DNA of 64,000 nucleotides from Sphingomonas echinoides (GTDB lineage: Bacteria; Pseudomonadota; Alphaproteobacteria; Sphingomonadales; Sphingomonadaceae): positions 1-64,000 of the forward strand of contig NZ_JAPYKK010000021.1 of the NCBI RefSeq assembly GCF_029623395.1, given 5' to 3'. Below, piece after piece: positions 16,399 to 26,298 of this stretch. A program made the translations under genes and the position numbers. The notes beneath the pieces are model-generated. The model was not told the DNA's origin, made no database searches, and saw only the letters and a program-made list of their open reading frames with translations. Each line of letters starts with the position of its first letter. Positions within the stretch are counted from its first letter, which is position 1.

Positions 16399-18741
16399 CT
16401 ACATCAGCTTATCGAGCGTAATCGGCAGATCGCGCACGCGCTTACCCGTCGCGTTGTAGACTGCATTGGCAACGGCCGCCGCTACGCCTGTGATACCGAT
16501 CTCGCCGATACCATGGGCACCCATCGGTGTGTGAGGGTCGGCGATATCGGTCCAGATAACGTCGATCTCCGGCACATCGAGGTGCACGGGAATGTGATAC
16601 TCGGCGAGGCTGGGGTTCATGATCCGGCCACTGCGTTCGTCGAACTGCGTCTCTTCCATCAGCGCCATGCCCAGCCCCATGATGATGCCGCCGCGAAACT
16701 GGCTCTTCGCCGTCTTGGGGTTAAGGATTCGACCGCAATCGAACGATCCGAGGATGCGGCTGACGCGTGTTTCGCCGGTGATCGCGTTGACGCGCACCTC
16801 GCAGAAGATCGCGCTGTGCGAATGCATTGACCAACGCATCAGTTCGAGAGGCTGTGACGCCGCCTCGGTGACGGTGATACTGTCGCGCTGCGCGCGTGTC
16901 AGGATCGACGCGTAGCTCTCCCGCCGTGTCAGATCGTCACGCTTGGCGAGCCCGCCGTCCTTGCTGTCGACTTCGTCCGCCGACAGCCCCGCGAGAGGCG
17001 AATCGTTGCCGGCGAGCTTCAGGAGTTCGGCGACGAGCGCGTTCTGTGCGGCGATGACTGCGGCGCCGATCGCTGCGGTCTGCTGCGATCCACCTGCCAT
17101 AATCGCCCCCGGGATCGAGGAGTCGCCGTAGCCGATCTCGATACACTCCATCGGTAGCGCCAGGCGCTCCGCTGCGACGATGGCAGTAGTTGTCGACGTC
17201 CCCATGCCCATTTCGGCCGCCGCGACCTCGATCTTTGCGCGCACCGTGTCACCTTCGCGAGTGAGGGTGATGCGCGCCTGAGCACCTGGCATCCGGTAAT
17301 AGGGATAGGTGCCCGTCGCGCAGCCCATGCCGACCTGCCACTCGCCATCGCGGCGCTCGCCCGCCACGGCGGGGCGATCTGCCCAGCCGAACTGCTCGGC
17401 GCCCGACCGCCACGCTTCGACGATGTGCCGCGAGGAGAAAGCCAGACCCGATGTCGGATCCTTGTCCGGCTCGTTGCGGATACGCAGTTCTACCGGATCC
17501 ATGCCGAGATCGACGGCGAGTTCATCAATCGAGCATTCCAGCGCGAAAGTACCGACCGCTTCTCCCGGCGCGCGCATAAACGTGTTCGCCAGCATGTTCA
17601 TCCTGGCGACTTCGACCTGCAGGGTAATGTTGGGGCAGGCATAAGCCGCGCGCGTCCCCAGGATGACCGGTTCGGGCATGTTGTTGTGCGGGGTCATGAC
17701 CGACAGGCCGGTATGGATGAGCGCGTCGAAGTCACCATCCGCGGTCGCGCCGATCGCGACGCGCTGCTCGGTAAGGGATCGCCCGCCGACGACCCGGTAC
17801 ACGCCCTCGCGCGATAGCGCGATGCGCACCGGTCGCTGTGCAAGCTTGGCGGCAGCGGCACCGATGATCTGGTGGTCCCACAGGCCCTTGCTGCCAAAAC
17901 CACCGCCGACATAGGGGGAGGTGAGACGGACTTGCGCAAGATCGAGATCGAACACCTCGCCGATCGTCTGCGCCTGCGCCGTGACCATCTGGCTTGCGTC
18001 GTGGATCACCAGTTCGCCATCGACCCATGCGATCGTCGCAGCATGCGGTTCGATCGGATTGTGGTTGTGGCGCGGCGTGCGATAGACCTGATCGACGACG
18101 TGCGGCGCGGTGGCGAGCGCTGCCTTGGCATCGCCGATCTCGTTGAGCAGCGGCTGGCCCATGAACAGGCCCTGTTCGATGCCGTTGGCCTTCGCGCCCT
18201 CGAGGCTGGTCGTCGATGGCTCCTCGTCATAGGTGAAGCGGAGAAGGGACGCGGCGTGATCCGCCTGGTCCTGCGTCTTGGCGAGGACGCAGGCGATTGG
18301 CTGGCCGTTCCAATGGATGCGGTCGTCCTGCAGGATCGGCAGGTCGGCAGGACCCACTGCGGTCGGCGACGAGCCGAACACGCCCGGCTTGTTCATTCGC
18401 GGCGCGTTGCGGTGGGTCATTACCAGTACCACCCCCGGCGCGCCTTCCGCGGCCGCGCTGTCGACCGCCGCGATGCGCCCGCGCGGGATCGTCGCATAAG
18501 CGAGCGCCGCATACGCCATTTCGTCGAAGCGGAATTCCGCCGCGAAGGTCGCTTCGCCCTTGACCTTCAGCGCGCCGTCGAGCCGGGATATGGGGGTGCC
18601 GATCAACCCGTGCTTGCGCGCGATCAGCGGGTCAGGACGACCGCCGGGAATCCAGCTGTCGGGCGCTAGCGGCACGAGCTTCTCCATGGCCCCTTGCATC
18701 ACTCCTTGCACCGCCTGCTTTGCGGTCTCGACAATGCTCAT
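16399..18741 (-). CDS. paoC: Molybdopterin-binding subunit of PaoABC-type aldehyde oxidoreductase
   Basis: A 780-residue large subunit of the xanthine dehydrogenase family, which holds the molybdenum cofactor and oxidises aldehydes or N-heterocycles. Family features include GTPISRLDGALKVKGEA near residue 47, glycine-rich cofactor loops (YVGGGFGSKG, AGGSQQ) and the C-terminal GIGEIGITG with the catalytic Glu near residue 745. It overlaps the FAD subunit by four bases. The order on the minus strand is 2Fe-2S, FAD, Mo, as in E. coli paoABC. No PaoD-type maturation gene is adjacent. Confidence 0.9.
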   Translation of the reverse strand: MSIVETAKQAVQGVMQGAMEKLVPLAPDSWIPGGRPDPLIARKHGLIGTPISRLDGALKVKGEATFAAEFRFDEMAYAALAYATIPRGRIAAVDSAAAEGAPGVVLVMTHRNAPRMNKPGVFGSSPTAVGPADLPILQDDRIHWNGQPIACVLAKTQDQADHAASLLRFTYDEEPSTTSLEGAKANGIEQGLFMGQPLLNEIGDAKAALATAPHVVDQVYRTPRHNHNPIEPHAATIAWVDGELVIHDASQMVTAQAQTIGEVFDLDLAQVRLTSPYVGGGFGSKGLWDHQIIGAAAAKLAQRPVRIALSREGVYRVVGGRSLTEQRVAIGATADGDFDALIHTGLSVMTPHNNMPEPVILGTRAAYACPNITLQVEVARMNMLANTFMRAPGEAVGTFALECSIDELAVDLGMDPVELRIRNEPDKDPTSGLAFSSRHIVEAWRSGAEQFGWADRPAVAGERRDGEWQVGMGCATGTYPYYRMPGAQARITLTREGDTVRAKIEVAAAEMGMGTSTTTAIVAAERLALPMECIEIGYGDSSIPGAIMAGGSQQTAAIGAAVIAAQNALVAELLKLAGNDSPLAGLSADEVDSKDGGLAKRDDLTRRESYASILTRAQRDSITVTEAASQPLELMRWSMHSHSAIFCEVRVNAITGETRVSRILGSFDCGRILNPKTAKSQFRGGIIMGLGMALMEETQFDERSGRIMNPSLAEYHIPVHLDVPEIDVIWTDIADPHTPMGAHGIGEIGITGVAAAVANAVYNATGKRVRDLPITLDKLM

Positions 18742-19727
18742 GCCACTTCTCCCTTCACCAGGTCGGCCAGCACCGCGGCCAAGGTCCGCGTCGCCAGTTC
18801 CGGCTTAAACGCATTGTCGCGAAGCGAGCGCGCGTCGGCGAACTCCGCCGCCGCCGCCGCGCGGAATGCGGCTTCGGTGGGCGATGCGCCGCGCAGTGCG
18901 GCCTCCACCTTGGTCGCGCGCCACGGCTTATGCGCGACACCACCGAACGCGATCCGGACGTCGCCGATCCGGTCGCCGTCCATCTCCACTGCCGCGGCGA
19001 CGGAGATCAGCGCGAAGGCGTAACTCGCCCGGTCGCGTACCTTGCGGTAGGTAGAGCGAGCCGCGAAGCGGAGCGGCGGCAGTGCGATCGCCGTGATGAG
19101 CTCGCCCGGCGACAGCACCGTGTCGAGGTCCGGTCGGTCGCCGGGCAACCGGTGGAGGTCGCCAAAGGCGAGCGTCCGTGCGCCATCGCGTCCCTCGATA
19201 TGCACGGTCGCCTCTAGCATCGTCAGCGCAACGCACATGTCAGATGGATGCGTCGCAACGCAGGCGTCAGAAGCGCCCAGGATCGCATGGATGCGGGAAA
19301 ATCCCTCGCGAGCGTCGCATCCCGTGCCGGGCGTGCGCTTGTTGCATCGTGACCCGTCCGTATCGTAAAAATAGGTGCACCGCGTACGTTGCAACAGGTT
19401 GCCGCCCACCGTCGCCATATTACGGATCTGTCCCGAAGCGCCTGCCAGGATCGCACGCGATAGCACCGGATAGCGTGTCCGCACCGCCTGGTGCTCGGCC
19501 AGCGCGGTATTGCGGACGGCCGCGCCGATCAGCAAGCCGCCGTCGGCAGTCTCGGCGATCGCGTTGGACAGGCCAGTCACGTCCACCAGCCGGTCCGGCT
19601 GCGCCACGGTCTCGCGCATAAGGTCGACGAGGTTGGTGCCGCCGCCGAGAAAGGCCGTTGCATCGCCTGCGCCCAGTCGCACCGCATCCGACACATCTTC
19701 GGCGCGCGTGTAGCTGAAGGGGGTCAT
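18738..19727 (-). CDS. paoB: FAD-binding subunit of PaoABC-type oxidoreductase
   Basis: A 329-residue FAD subunit (MTPFSYTRAEDVSDAVRL, then the FLGGGTNLVDLM flavin loop near 30-41). An insertion near residues 115-170 holds a run of cysteines (RTRCTYFYD, RCNKR, GCDAR, DMC) as in PaoB, where they bind an extra [4Fe-4S] cluster. That feature separates the PaoB branch from ordinary xanthine dehydrogenase FAD subunits. Overlaps both neighbours by four bases, so the three subunits are translationally coupled. Confidence 0.9.
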   Translation of the reverse strand: MTPFSYTRAEDVSDAVRLGAGDATAFLGGGTNLVDLMRETVAQPDRLVDVTGLSNAIAETADGGLLIGAAVRNTALAEHQAVRTRYPVLSRAILAGASGQIRNMATVGGNLLQRTRCTYFYDTDGSRCNKRTPGTGCDAREGFSRIHAILGASDACVATHPSDMCVALTMLEATVHIEGRDGARTLAFGDLHRLPGDRPDLDTVLSPGELITAIALPPLRFAARSTYRKVRDRASYAFALISVAAAVEMDGDRIGDVRIAFGGVAHKPWRATKVEAALRGASPTEAAFRAAAAAEFADARSLRDNAFKPELATRTLAAVLADLVKGEVA

Positions 19728-20242
19728 GCCGTTACCTCCGTGACGCGTTCCGACGTGATTGTCGCCTGGATCGCATCGATGATGCCGTTATGCGCGCCGC
19801 AACGGCACAGGTTGCCGCTCATCCGTTCCTGAACCTCCTCGCGGGTCAGCGTCACGTTGTCGGATAGGTTGGCGCTGACGTTGCTCGGAACGCCGCGGCG
19901 CGCCTCCGCCGCCATGCCGATAGCCGAGCAGATTTGCCCCGGCGTGCAATATCCGCATTGGAAGCCGTCATATTCGATGAAGGCAGTCTGCAACGGGTGA
20001 AGCGTCCCAGCCTCGCCCAGCCCCTCAATCGTCGTGATCTGACGGCCATCATACTGGACCGCCAATGCGAGGCAGGACAGGATTCGCTCGCCATCGACCA
20101 GCACCGTACACGCCCCGCACGCACCTTGGTTACAGCCCTTTTTCGTGCCAGTAAGATGCAGCGTTTCTCGGAGGTGATCCAGCAGCGATACACGAGGATC
20201 CGCCGGTCCTGTGACGGCGTTTCCGTTGACGATGAACGACAT
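19724..20242 (-). CDS. paoA: 2Fe-2S subunit of PaoABC-type oxidoreductase
   Basis: A 172-residue electron-transfer subunit with two [2Fe-2S] clusters. The plant-type cluster ligands are in GCNQGACGACTVLVDGERIL followed by SC; the second cluster uses CGYC and CRCG. The open frame runs to 20524, but MSFIVNGNAV at 20242 is the natural start. It therefore lacks the Tat signal of E. coli PaoA, so the enzyme here is probably cytoplasmic. First gene of the operon. Confidence 0.9.
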   Translation of the reverse strand: MSFIVNGNAVTGPADPRVSLLDHLRETLHLTGTKKGCNQGACGACTVLVDGERILSCLALAVQYDGRQITTIEGLGEAGTLHPLQTAFIEYDGFQCGYCTPGQICSAIGMAAEARRGVPSNVSANLSDNVTLTREEVQERMSGNLCRCGAHNGIIDAIQATITSERVTEVTA

Positions 20243-20556
20243 AACGATCTCCTTCGGCGCACCGCACAATGCCGACTTATACCAATTTATCTGTCGTGCT
20301 GATGTCTTTTTCCGCGTCGAAGCGCCGAGCCGTTTAACGTCAGGATCGTCACGCCTATGCAGCGCTCGTCGTCGCCGCGGGAACGAATAGTCGAAGTTGA
20401 GGAGCTGAAAACTGTTGGCAAACGGCTGCTTTGGGTTCTGCCGACCAGAATGGTAGGTGAAAGACCTGAATTTTGAGCACCGAGAGCTAGTCGGCACGCC
20501 GAGCAACATGCCAAAATTCACCAAGGATAGCGGTTATTTGAGCGGAGAGTAGATCT
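20243..20556. other. Divergent intergenic region, paoA / carboxylesterase
   Basis: A 314-bp region that must hold two divergent promoters. A 39-codon plus-strand frame starting at 20357 can be read but has no recognisable family. No convincing operator or hairpin was found. Confidence 0.35.
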
Positions 20557-22101
20557 ATGAAGACGCGCCTGTTCTCGCTTCTGCTCGCGCTTATGGCCAC
20601 GCCGGGTTGGGCCAGCCCCGTCGTGACGATCGCACAGGGCAGAGTATCCGGAACCACAAACGAGGGTGTCTTAACGTTCAAGGGAATCCCTTACGCTGCG
20701 CCCCCGGTCGGCAAGCTTCGTTGGCGGCCGCCAGCGCCGGCACCGCGATGGCCGGACGTCAGAGAGGCCTCGGCTTTTGGGCCGGTCTGCCCGCAGGCTC
20801 CGGTCACGTGGGCCGGACACGACCTCGATCGTACCAGCGAAGACTGCTTGACGCTCAACGTCTGGACTCCGCGCACGGTAGCTGGCGCACGCCTGCCTGT
20901 GCTTGTGTGGTTTCATGGCGGCGGCTACACGGCAGGCGCAGGCTCTCAGGGCACGTATGAAGGCAGCAAGCTCGCCTGTCGCGGCGCCGTGATTGTTACC
21001 GTTAACTACCGATTGGGCGTGCTCGGCTACCTTGCTCATCCGGCACTGAGTAAGGAGTCGCCGCTAGGCTCGTCGGGCAACTACGGGTTGCTGGATCAGA
21101 TTGCGGCATTGCGGTGGGTTCACGCAAACATTGCGCGGTTCGGCGGTAATCCGGCCAACGTGACCGTTGCCGGACAGTCGGCAGGAGGAGGTTCGGCGAT
21201 GCTGGTCACGGTATCACCAATGGCGCGCCGACTGTTCCAGAAAGCGATCTTCGAAAGCGGTGCGGCGCTCGACCTGCCCGGAACTAGAGCGGGCGATAGT
21301 CTCGAACGAGCGGAAGAGGCTGGTGCAGCGTTCGGGCAAAAACTCGGCGCGAGGTCGCTTGACGAGCTCCGTGCTCTCCCAACCTCAGCCCTTATCGCGC
21401 TCGGCGCGCCGCGTTCGATTACTAGCCCCATACAGGATGGGACGATCGTTCCCATCGACATCACGGCTGCGTACCGTCGCAGAGGGGAGCCGGGCTTTCC
21501 TCTCCTTCTTGGCTGGAATAGCAACGAAGCAGCCCGCTTCATCGATCATGCGACACTCGCCGGCTACGCCGCCTCCGCCCACGAGAGCTATGGCCCGGTC
21601 GCCAGTGCGCTGTTGCATTTGTACCCTGCCGCCACCGAAGCCGGTGCCACGCATGCTGCACAGGACTTGATGAGCGATGTCGGGTTCGGGTGGCGAAGCT
21701 GGAGCATTGCGGAGGCCCGAAAGGACGGGGAGGGTCCTCCCGTATTCCTGTACCAGTTCGACAACCCGCCACCGGGAGCGAACGGGTCGCGTACAAGCGG
21801 GGCGGTGCATTCCGATGAACTCGGGTTCGTGTGGGGAAACGACGACCCGGAGCGCCGGTGGTCAGCCGCTGACAATGCATTGAGCGACAAGATGCAGCGC
21901 TACTGGATTAATTTCATGCAAACGGGCAATCCGAACGGCGTCGGTCTGCCGCGATGGGCCCCTTACACCAAAGCGGCGACGGCGCTTTGGTTCCGCAGCA
22001 GCGGACTGACGAACGAGCCGCCAAACCGGCTGCAGAAAATGCAAGCGATTGATGCCATTGTTCGTAGGAGTGCTCCGAGCGACAAACGAGCGCGAAACTA
22101 A
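20557..22101 (+). CDS. Exported type-B carboxylesterase
   Basis: A 514-residue carboxylesterase/lipase of the cholinesterase fold. The signal peptide ends near PGWASP. Family features are FKGIPYAAPPVGKLRWRPP (~42-60), the EDCLTLNVW motif, the oxyanion loop FHGGGYTAG, the nucleophile elbow GQSAGG near residue 208 and the catalytic His in GAVHSDELGF near 415. The length is normal for the family. It would hydrolyse carboxylic esters in the periplasm or outside. It is divergent from the Pao operon, and aldehyde or alcohol products could link the two, but that is speculative. Confidence 0.92.
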   Translation: MKTRLFSLLLALMATPGWASPVVTIAQGRVSGTTNEGVLTFKGIPYAAPPVGKLRWRPPAPAPRWPDVREASAFGPVCPQAPVTWAGHDLDRTSEDCLTLNVWTPRTVAGARLPVLVWFHGGGYTAGAGSQGTYEGSKLACRGAVIVTVNYRLGVLGYLAHPALSKESPLGSSGNYGLLDQIAALRWVHANIARFGGNPANVTVAGQSAGGGSAMLVTVSPMARRLFQKAIFESGAALDLPGTRAGDSLERAEEAGAAFGQKLGARSLDELRALPTSALIALGAPRSITSPIQDGTIVPIDITAAYRRRGEPGFPLLLGWNSNEAARFIDHATLAGYAASAHESYGPVASALLHLYPAATEAGATHAAQDLMSDVGFGWRSWSIAEARKDGEGPPVFLYQFDNPPPGANGSRTSGAVHSDELGFVWGNDDPERRWSAADNALSDKMQRYWINFMQTGNPNGVGLPRWAPYTKAATALWFRSSGLTNEPPNRLQKMQAIDAIVRRSAPSDKRARN

Positions 22102-22463
22102 GGCGTTTGGTTCTTGCGTAATCGTAACCGACCAGCATTTTGAGGTGGCCTTCCTGGTGGTGCGGGCTTCACGCACTCCCCATTGCTTCTTGATGTAGGG
22201 CTCGCCAATTTGGAAGCCTGAACCATACCAAGACGCCGGAAAGGTTCGTTAGTCAGTACTGAGTGCCAAGCCGGCAAGTGAGATAAGGAAAACTGCTGAG
22301 TTGCCAACGTGTTGAACAGTCCAGGCTTAGAAAGCTTTTTAGGCTAGACATGGCGCAAGACAAACCGAAAATTTGTGAATGAGTCCAAGGTGATCAGAAA
22401 ATTGAACGATACAACTCGTCTGGAGTTTGCGTGCGGCGAGCACCAGGCGGCGAATATTTTATA
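22102..22463. other. Intergenic gap between convergent genes
   Basis: This 362-bp stretch has no supported gene. Short open frames on both strands lack ribosome sites and family features. No clear terminator hairpin was found. Confidence 0.35.
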
Positions 22464-23093
22464 TCAATGAGCAAAACGCGCTCCCAACCACAAGGCGTTG
22501 TCCGGGGCGGTCGTGCTTGGGGAGAATAGACTGTCCAATCCCATTGCCTCATAAAAGCCAATTGCTGGAGTGTTCCTGGGATCGACGCCAAGGTGGAATC
22601 CGGTCGAGCCCATTGCTTGGCATCGCCCATACCAAGCAGTTAGCAGACTGCGACCGTGACCCCGGCCTTTGAGGCGAGGCAGGAGGTTGATATGAAGATG
22701 GGAAGGGTAGGCCTTTACCAGCCAACTAGGCGAACGGGATGGATGATGAATCATCTGGATGATGTCAGCGTCCCCGATCAGGCGCTCATGTGAGCCGCCG
22801 ACGGGTGTTAATGGATAGCGCTGCTGCAACGCTGGCCACCACCGTAGATTTAACAGACGCTCAAATACACGGGTGTCTAGTGCGCCAAGGCAGTATCCGG
22901 CAACTTCGTGGCTATCCTCGATGACCAATGCGAGTTCCGGCTCAAAAATCGCATAGGGAGCCGCATAAACATGCCCTAGAAGTTCTGCGCCATGAAACTG
23001 GCGAGAGGCGTCCGAGCCGCAGTCGCCGGTTGCGAGAGCGATTGCGTACAGCGAATTGAGGTCGGTCGATACATAATCGCGGATAATAGGCAT
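22464..23093 (-). CDS. GNAT N-acetyltransferase, OGA C-terminal-like
   Basis: A 209-residue acetyltransferase fold protein. The acetyl-CoA loop LLPRLKGRGHGRSLL near 135-149 is followed by FHLGVDPRNTPAIGFYEAMG. The layout, with a short N-terminal part and PSHLHINLLP before the loop, matches bacterial homologues of the acetyltransferase-like domain of O-GlcNAcase. The substrate is unknown. The start lacks a strong ribosome site. It is a single gene with lower GC around it. Confidence 0.8.
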   Translation of the reverse strand: MPIIRDYVSTDLNSLYAIALATGDCGSDASRQFHGAELLGHVYAAPYAIFEPELALVIEDSHEVAGYCLGALDTRVFERLLNLRWWPALQQRYPLTPVGGSHERLIGDADIIQMIHHPSRSPSWLVKAYPSHLHINLLPRLKGRGHGRSLLTAWYGRCQAMGSTGFHLGVDPRNTPAIGFYEAMGLDSLFSPSTTAPDNALWLGARFAH

Positions 23094-23451
23094 ACGATAC
23101 GCGTAGCAGTCCCAGCATGCGTTGGAACACAGTAAATAAGAGCGTCAGTACTTGTTCAAAACTCAGCAACGCACCTAATTTCTGCTCCAACATTCCGACA
23201 GGTGTGGTGTAGGCGACGGTGTCAGAACTGGGGACCGTCACTGGCGATTTTTCCAAAGGATAACGACGCAAAAATGCAGTGCGGGAGAAAATTTTGAACA
23301 GCTGTGTCGTAACGGTTGTTCGCACTCGTCCGACGATCTCCGTTTCTCGTGGGCATCTAAAAATGTGCCGGTTGGGCCGCGTCAGGCACGTGCGGCTAGC
23401 GAGACTTCCCACCCTATAGCGCTACGACGTCTTTTCCGCGTAATTAGGAGC

Positions 23452-23841
23452 ATGATTGAGCACGCGCACGCGGTCGTGGATGCACTTGCCAAGCTCCTAG
23501 AGCTGGTTGGGGCCGCAATAATTCTGGGTGGTGTAGTACTCGCTTCGGCGAGGTTCGCAGTCGACGGCAACAGGACAAACTGGGAAGACGCGTACCAGCG
23601 TTATCGTGCAGGCTTGGGCCGTGGTATTCTCCTAGGTCTCGAGCTACTTGTCGGAGCCGACATAATATCGACGATTACCGCGCCTCTAACGTTCGCCAGC
23701 GTTGGACTGCTTGGTGCTATTATCGCGATCCGTACCTTCCTAAGTTTCTCTCTCGAAACTGAGATCGAAGGGTGCTGGCCGTGGCGGCGAAAGACGCGTG
23801 ACGAAAAACGCAGCAGGGTGCGCGAGCAGTCGCGCGGTTAA
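23452..23841 (+). CDS. DUF1622 family inner-membrane protein
   Basis: A 129-residue membrane protein. Hydrophobic segments lie near residues 13-32 (LLELVGAAIILGGVVLASAR), 55-72 and 78-96. The RYRAGLGRGILLGLELLV stretch and the ending RTFLSFSLETEIEG are typical of DUF1622. ATG 23452 has a taggag site; the frame extends upstream to 23365 without support. The function of DUF1622 is not established. It appears monocistronic. Confidence 0.85.
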   Translation: MIEHAHAVVDALAKLLELVGAAIILGGVVLASARFAVDGNRTNWEDAYQRYRAGLGRGILLGLELLVGADIISTITAPLTFASVGLLGAIIAIRTFLSFSLETEIEGCWPWRRKTRDEKRSRVREQSRG

Positions 23842-24147
23842 AGCCCGGGGCGGTCTAGTCACGCAGTTGGCTGGAAACGGAAAGTTGAAAGCGTCAAAAA
23901 GCGCCAGTATCGTACGCAAATAAAATGATAATTATCTGATTGCTGCGTCTGCGAATTGCGATGGCGGCAGAGGGCGGCTTCGTGGCCTAGCTGAGATGTT
24001 GATAGTCTTGCTGAGCGCATAAAAAATAAGGTGTCGCCGCGGACAACGTGTCCGGCCATACTGTAGCTGGCAACTAGCATTTGGGTAGCCAATATCGACG
24101 GACTGCCCTGTCGAATGCCGGCACCGAAGCAGTCATGGAGGGCAGCG
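23842..24147. other. Intergenic gap
   Basis: About 306 bp without a supported gene before the CE15 esterase. It is AT-rich around 23910-24030, consistent with a promoter region, but no box pair stands out. Confidence 0.3.
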
Positions 24148-25644
24148 ATGATTGGCAAACGTGTTTGCATTGGACTCATTGTCGCGTTCTTTGCGTCGGC
24201 ATCGTTTGCGGCGACGCCTTGGACGGCGGAGCAGGACCATGCCGACATGATGCGCCAGCTCGGCATCACAGAGCTCCGGCCGGGCGCGAATGGAGATCCT
24301 ACTGCTCAAAATGCGGCCAATTACGATCCGGCGAAAGCCAACCCCTATCCCGTCTGGCCAGACCTGCTGAAGATGGCGGATGGACGGCCAGTGACGAGCG
24401 CGGCGATGTGGCGGGAACATCGGCGACCCGAGTTGATCGGCTTGTTTGAACGAGAGGTCTATGGCCGCATTCCATCGGGCGTACCCGGCGTAACGTGGCG
24501 GGTCGAAACGGTAGATCGCGAGTATTTCGGCGGAAGACCGGTGGTAGCGGAGCAGCTTGTCGGTCACGTCGACAATCGTACAGCGCCAGGGATAGTCGTC
24601 GACATCCGGGCGACTTTGGTGCTTCCGACCAACGCAAAAGGGGCCGTGCCGGTGTTGGTGATGTTCGGGCCGGCGCGGTATCCGTCACCAAGCCAGCCTA
24701 ACCTCGCCGAGGCGGCGCGGCTTGATGCGGCGCTGAAGGCGACCTTGATTGCACGCGACCCGTCCTTCGCTTCGATCTTTGCGGCGCACCCGGGCTTCGA
24801 GCTCGTCAAGCCAGGTGGACTTTTCGCGCCCCCGCCCAATGATGACCGGGTAACCAAGCTGATCGCGGCTGGCTGGGGTGTCGCGCTTCTTGATACTTCC
24901 ACCATTCAGGCTGACGACGGGGCTGGGCTACGCGAGGGGATCATCGGCCTTGTCAACAAAGGGGCGCCTCGCACGCCAGAACAGTGGGGCGCGCTGCGCG
25001 CGTGGGGGTGGGGTGCCAGTCGGCTGCTCGACTATCTCTGCACGCGCTCGGAAGTTGACGCTGCGAAAGTCGGTATTGAAGGCGTTTCGCGCTGGGGCAA
25101 AGCGGCGTTGGTAACGGCGGCGTTCGACGAGCGCTTCGCCATGGTGCTGATTGGTTCGTCGGGGGAAGGCGGGGTCAAGCCCCATCGACGAAACTTTGGC
25201 GAGCAGGTCGAGAACCTGACGGGGACCGGCGGCTATCATTGGATGGCAGGCAACTTCCTGAAGTACGGGACGGAGAGGGGACGCCTCGGCCGTAAGACAG
25301 CAAACGATCTGCCAGTCGATTCTCACGAGTTGCTCGCGTTGGTTGCGCCGCGGTTCGCCTTTGTCAGCTACGGCATACCCAAAGAGGGCGACGCTCTTTG
25401 GCTTGATCAGCAAGGCAGCTACATGACAACAATCGCCGCCGGGCGCGCATGGACCCTCCTGGGTGGACGAGATCTTGGCCAAGGCAACGACTACCGGGCG
25501 GCGATGATGCCGCCACAAGGGACTGATCTGCTAAACGGCGACCTTGCTTGGCGGCAACATGACGGCGGTCATACCGATGGGCCGAACATGAGTTACTTCG
25601 TTAAATGGGCTGATCGCAGGATGAGCGATTCAATTCGCAAATGA
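24148..25644 (+). CDS. Exported glucuronoyl esterase-like protein (CE15)
   Basis: A 498-residue protein with a signal peptide (MIGKRVCIGLIVAFFASASF). The nucleophile motif GVSRWGKAA near residues 311-319 is the GxSRxGK signature of carbohydrate esterase family 15. The C-terminal His is in RQHDGGHTDGP near 470. CE15 enzymes split ester links between lignin and 4-O-methyl-glucuronic acid on xylan. ATG 24148 follows a ggag site; the longer frame from 24115 would precede the signal peptide. It is a single gene, fitting the plant-polysaccharide theme of the window. Confidence 0.9.
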   Translation: MIGKRVCIGLIVAFFASASFAATPWTAEQDHADMMRQLGITELRPGANGDPTAQNAANYDPAKANPYPVWPDLLKMADGRPVTSAAMWREHRRPELIGLFEREVYGRIPSGVPGVTWRVETVDREYFGGRPVVAEQLVGHVDNRTAPGIVVDIRATLVLPTNAKGAVPVLVMFGPARYPSPSQPNLAEAARLDAALKATLIARDPSFASIFAAHPGFELVKPGGLFAPPPNDDRVTKLIAAGWGVALLDTSTIQADDGAGLREGIIGLVNKGAPRTPEQWGALRAWGWGASRLLDYLCTRSEVDAAKVGIEGVSRWGKAALVTAAFDERFAMVLIGSSGEGGVKPHRRNFGEQVENLTGTGGYHWMAGNFLKYGTERGRLGRKTANDLPVDSHELLALVAPRFAFVSYGIPKEGDALWLDQQGSYMTTIAAGRAWTLLGGRDLGQGNDYRAAMMPPQGTDLLNGDLAWRQHDGGHTDGPNMSYFVKWADRRMSDSIRK

Positions 25645-25957
25645 TGCAGTCCCGTTGTGTCCGAGTAAGGCGTGCCGCCCTAACGTAGTATCGAGCCAGG
25701 CCGGCACCATTCTAACACGCGAGCTTTTATACAGTAGCGGTCTCAGCCACGCCGGGCAGGTGCGCGTGAAACCGACAGCGGCATAGTACAGTGTGGTCAG
25801 TTTGAGCGTGACGGGTGCGCGGAAGTGGTACCTTGGTTCGCCTCGCTAGCTCAGCCATAACGAGACGTCGCCTTTCCAGATATGCGCACACCCCAACGTC
25901 GGCTTGTCCATTAAGATACGTTAATGCGAGTGTTCTTTGCGCGCCGATTGTTTGAAC
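25645..25957. other. Gap left of the IS3 element
   Basis: A 313-bp stretch with no supported gene. A 99-residue minus-strand frame crosses it, but its composition and lack of ribosome site argue against coding. This sequence may once have been further from the TonB receptor if the insertion was accompanied by a deletion. Confidence 0.35.
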
Positions 25958-26019
25958 TGATCTGCCCCCCCTGAGTGGCCCAGAGACTATGATAGTCTGG
26001 ACCACAAAAGGGACGACAG

Positions 26020-26298
26020 ATGCCATTCAAGAAGCACAAGCCGGAAGAGATCATCGGCAAGCTGCGTGAGGTTGAGATCGTATTGGCGCAGGGGGCATCG
26101 ACGGCCGAAGCGTGTCGGCGGATCGCTGTCAGCGAGCAAACGTACTACCGCTGGCGCAAAGAATATGGTGGGCTGAAGACCGACCAGGCACGGCGGATGA
26201 AGGATCTGGAGAAGGAGAACCTGCGACTACGGCGGGCGATCCCGGACCTGACGTTGGATAAGCTGATCTTGCAGGAGGCAGCGCGGGGAAACTTGTGA
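26020..26298 (+). CDS. IS3 transposase OrfA
   Basis: A 92-residue helix-turn-helix protein (KKHKPEEIIGKLREVEIVLA, then EACRRIAVSEQTYYRWRKEY) with a C-terminal leucine-zipper-like stretch (LEKENLRLRRAIPDLTLDKL). It matches the IS407-like branch of IS3 OrfA. Its last codons overlap the OrfB start by four bases, where IS3 elements normally make a -1 frameshift fusion. OrfA looks intact. Confidence 0.88.
   Translation: MPFKKHKPEEIIGKLREVEIVLAQGASTAEACRRIAVSEQTYYRWRKEYGGLKTDQARRMKDLEKENLRLRRAIPDLTLDKLILQEAARGNL

Noticed and set aside
22942-23412. 156-residue minus-strand frame overlapping the GNAT gene
   Set aside because: Composition is unlike a protein, there is no ribosome site, and it overlaps a convincing GNAT gene.
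25727-26026. 99-residue minus-strand frame across the IS left end
   Set aside because: It crosses the inverted repeat, lacks a ribosome site and has biased composition.
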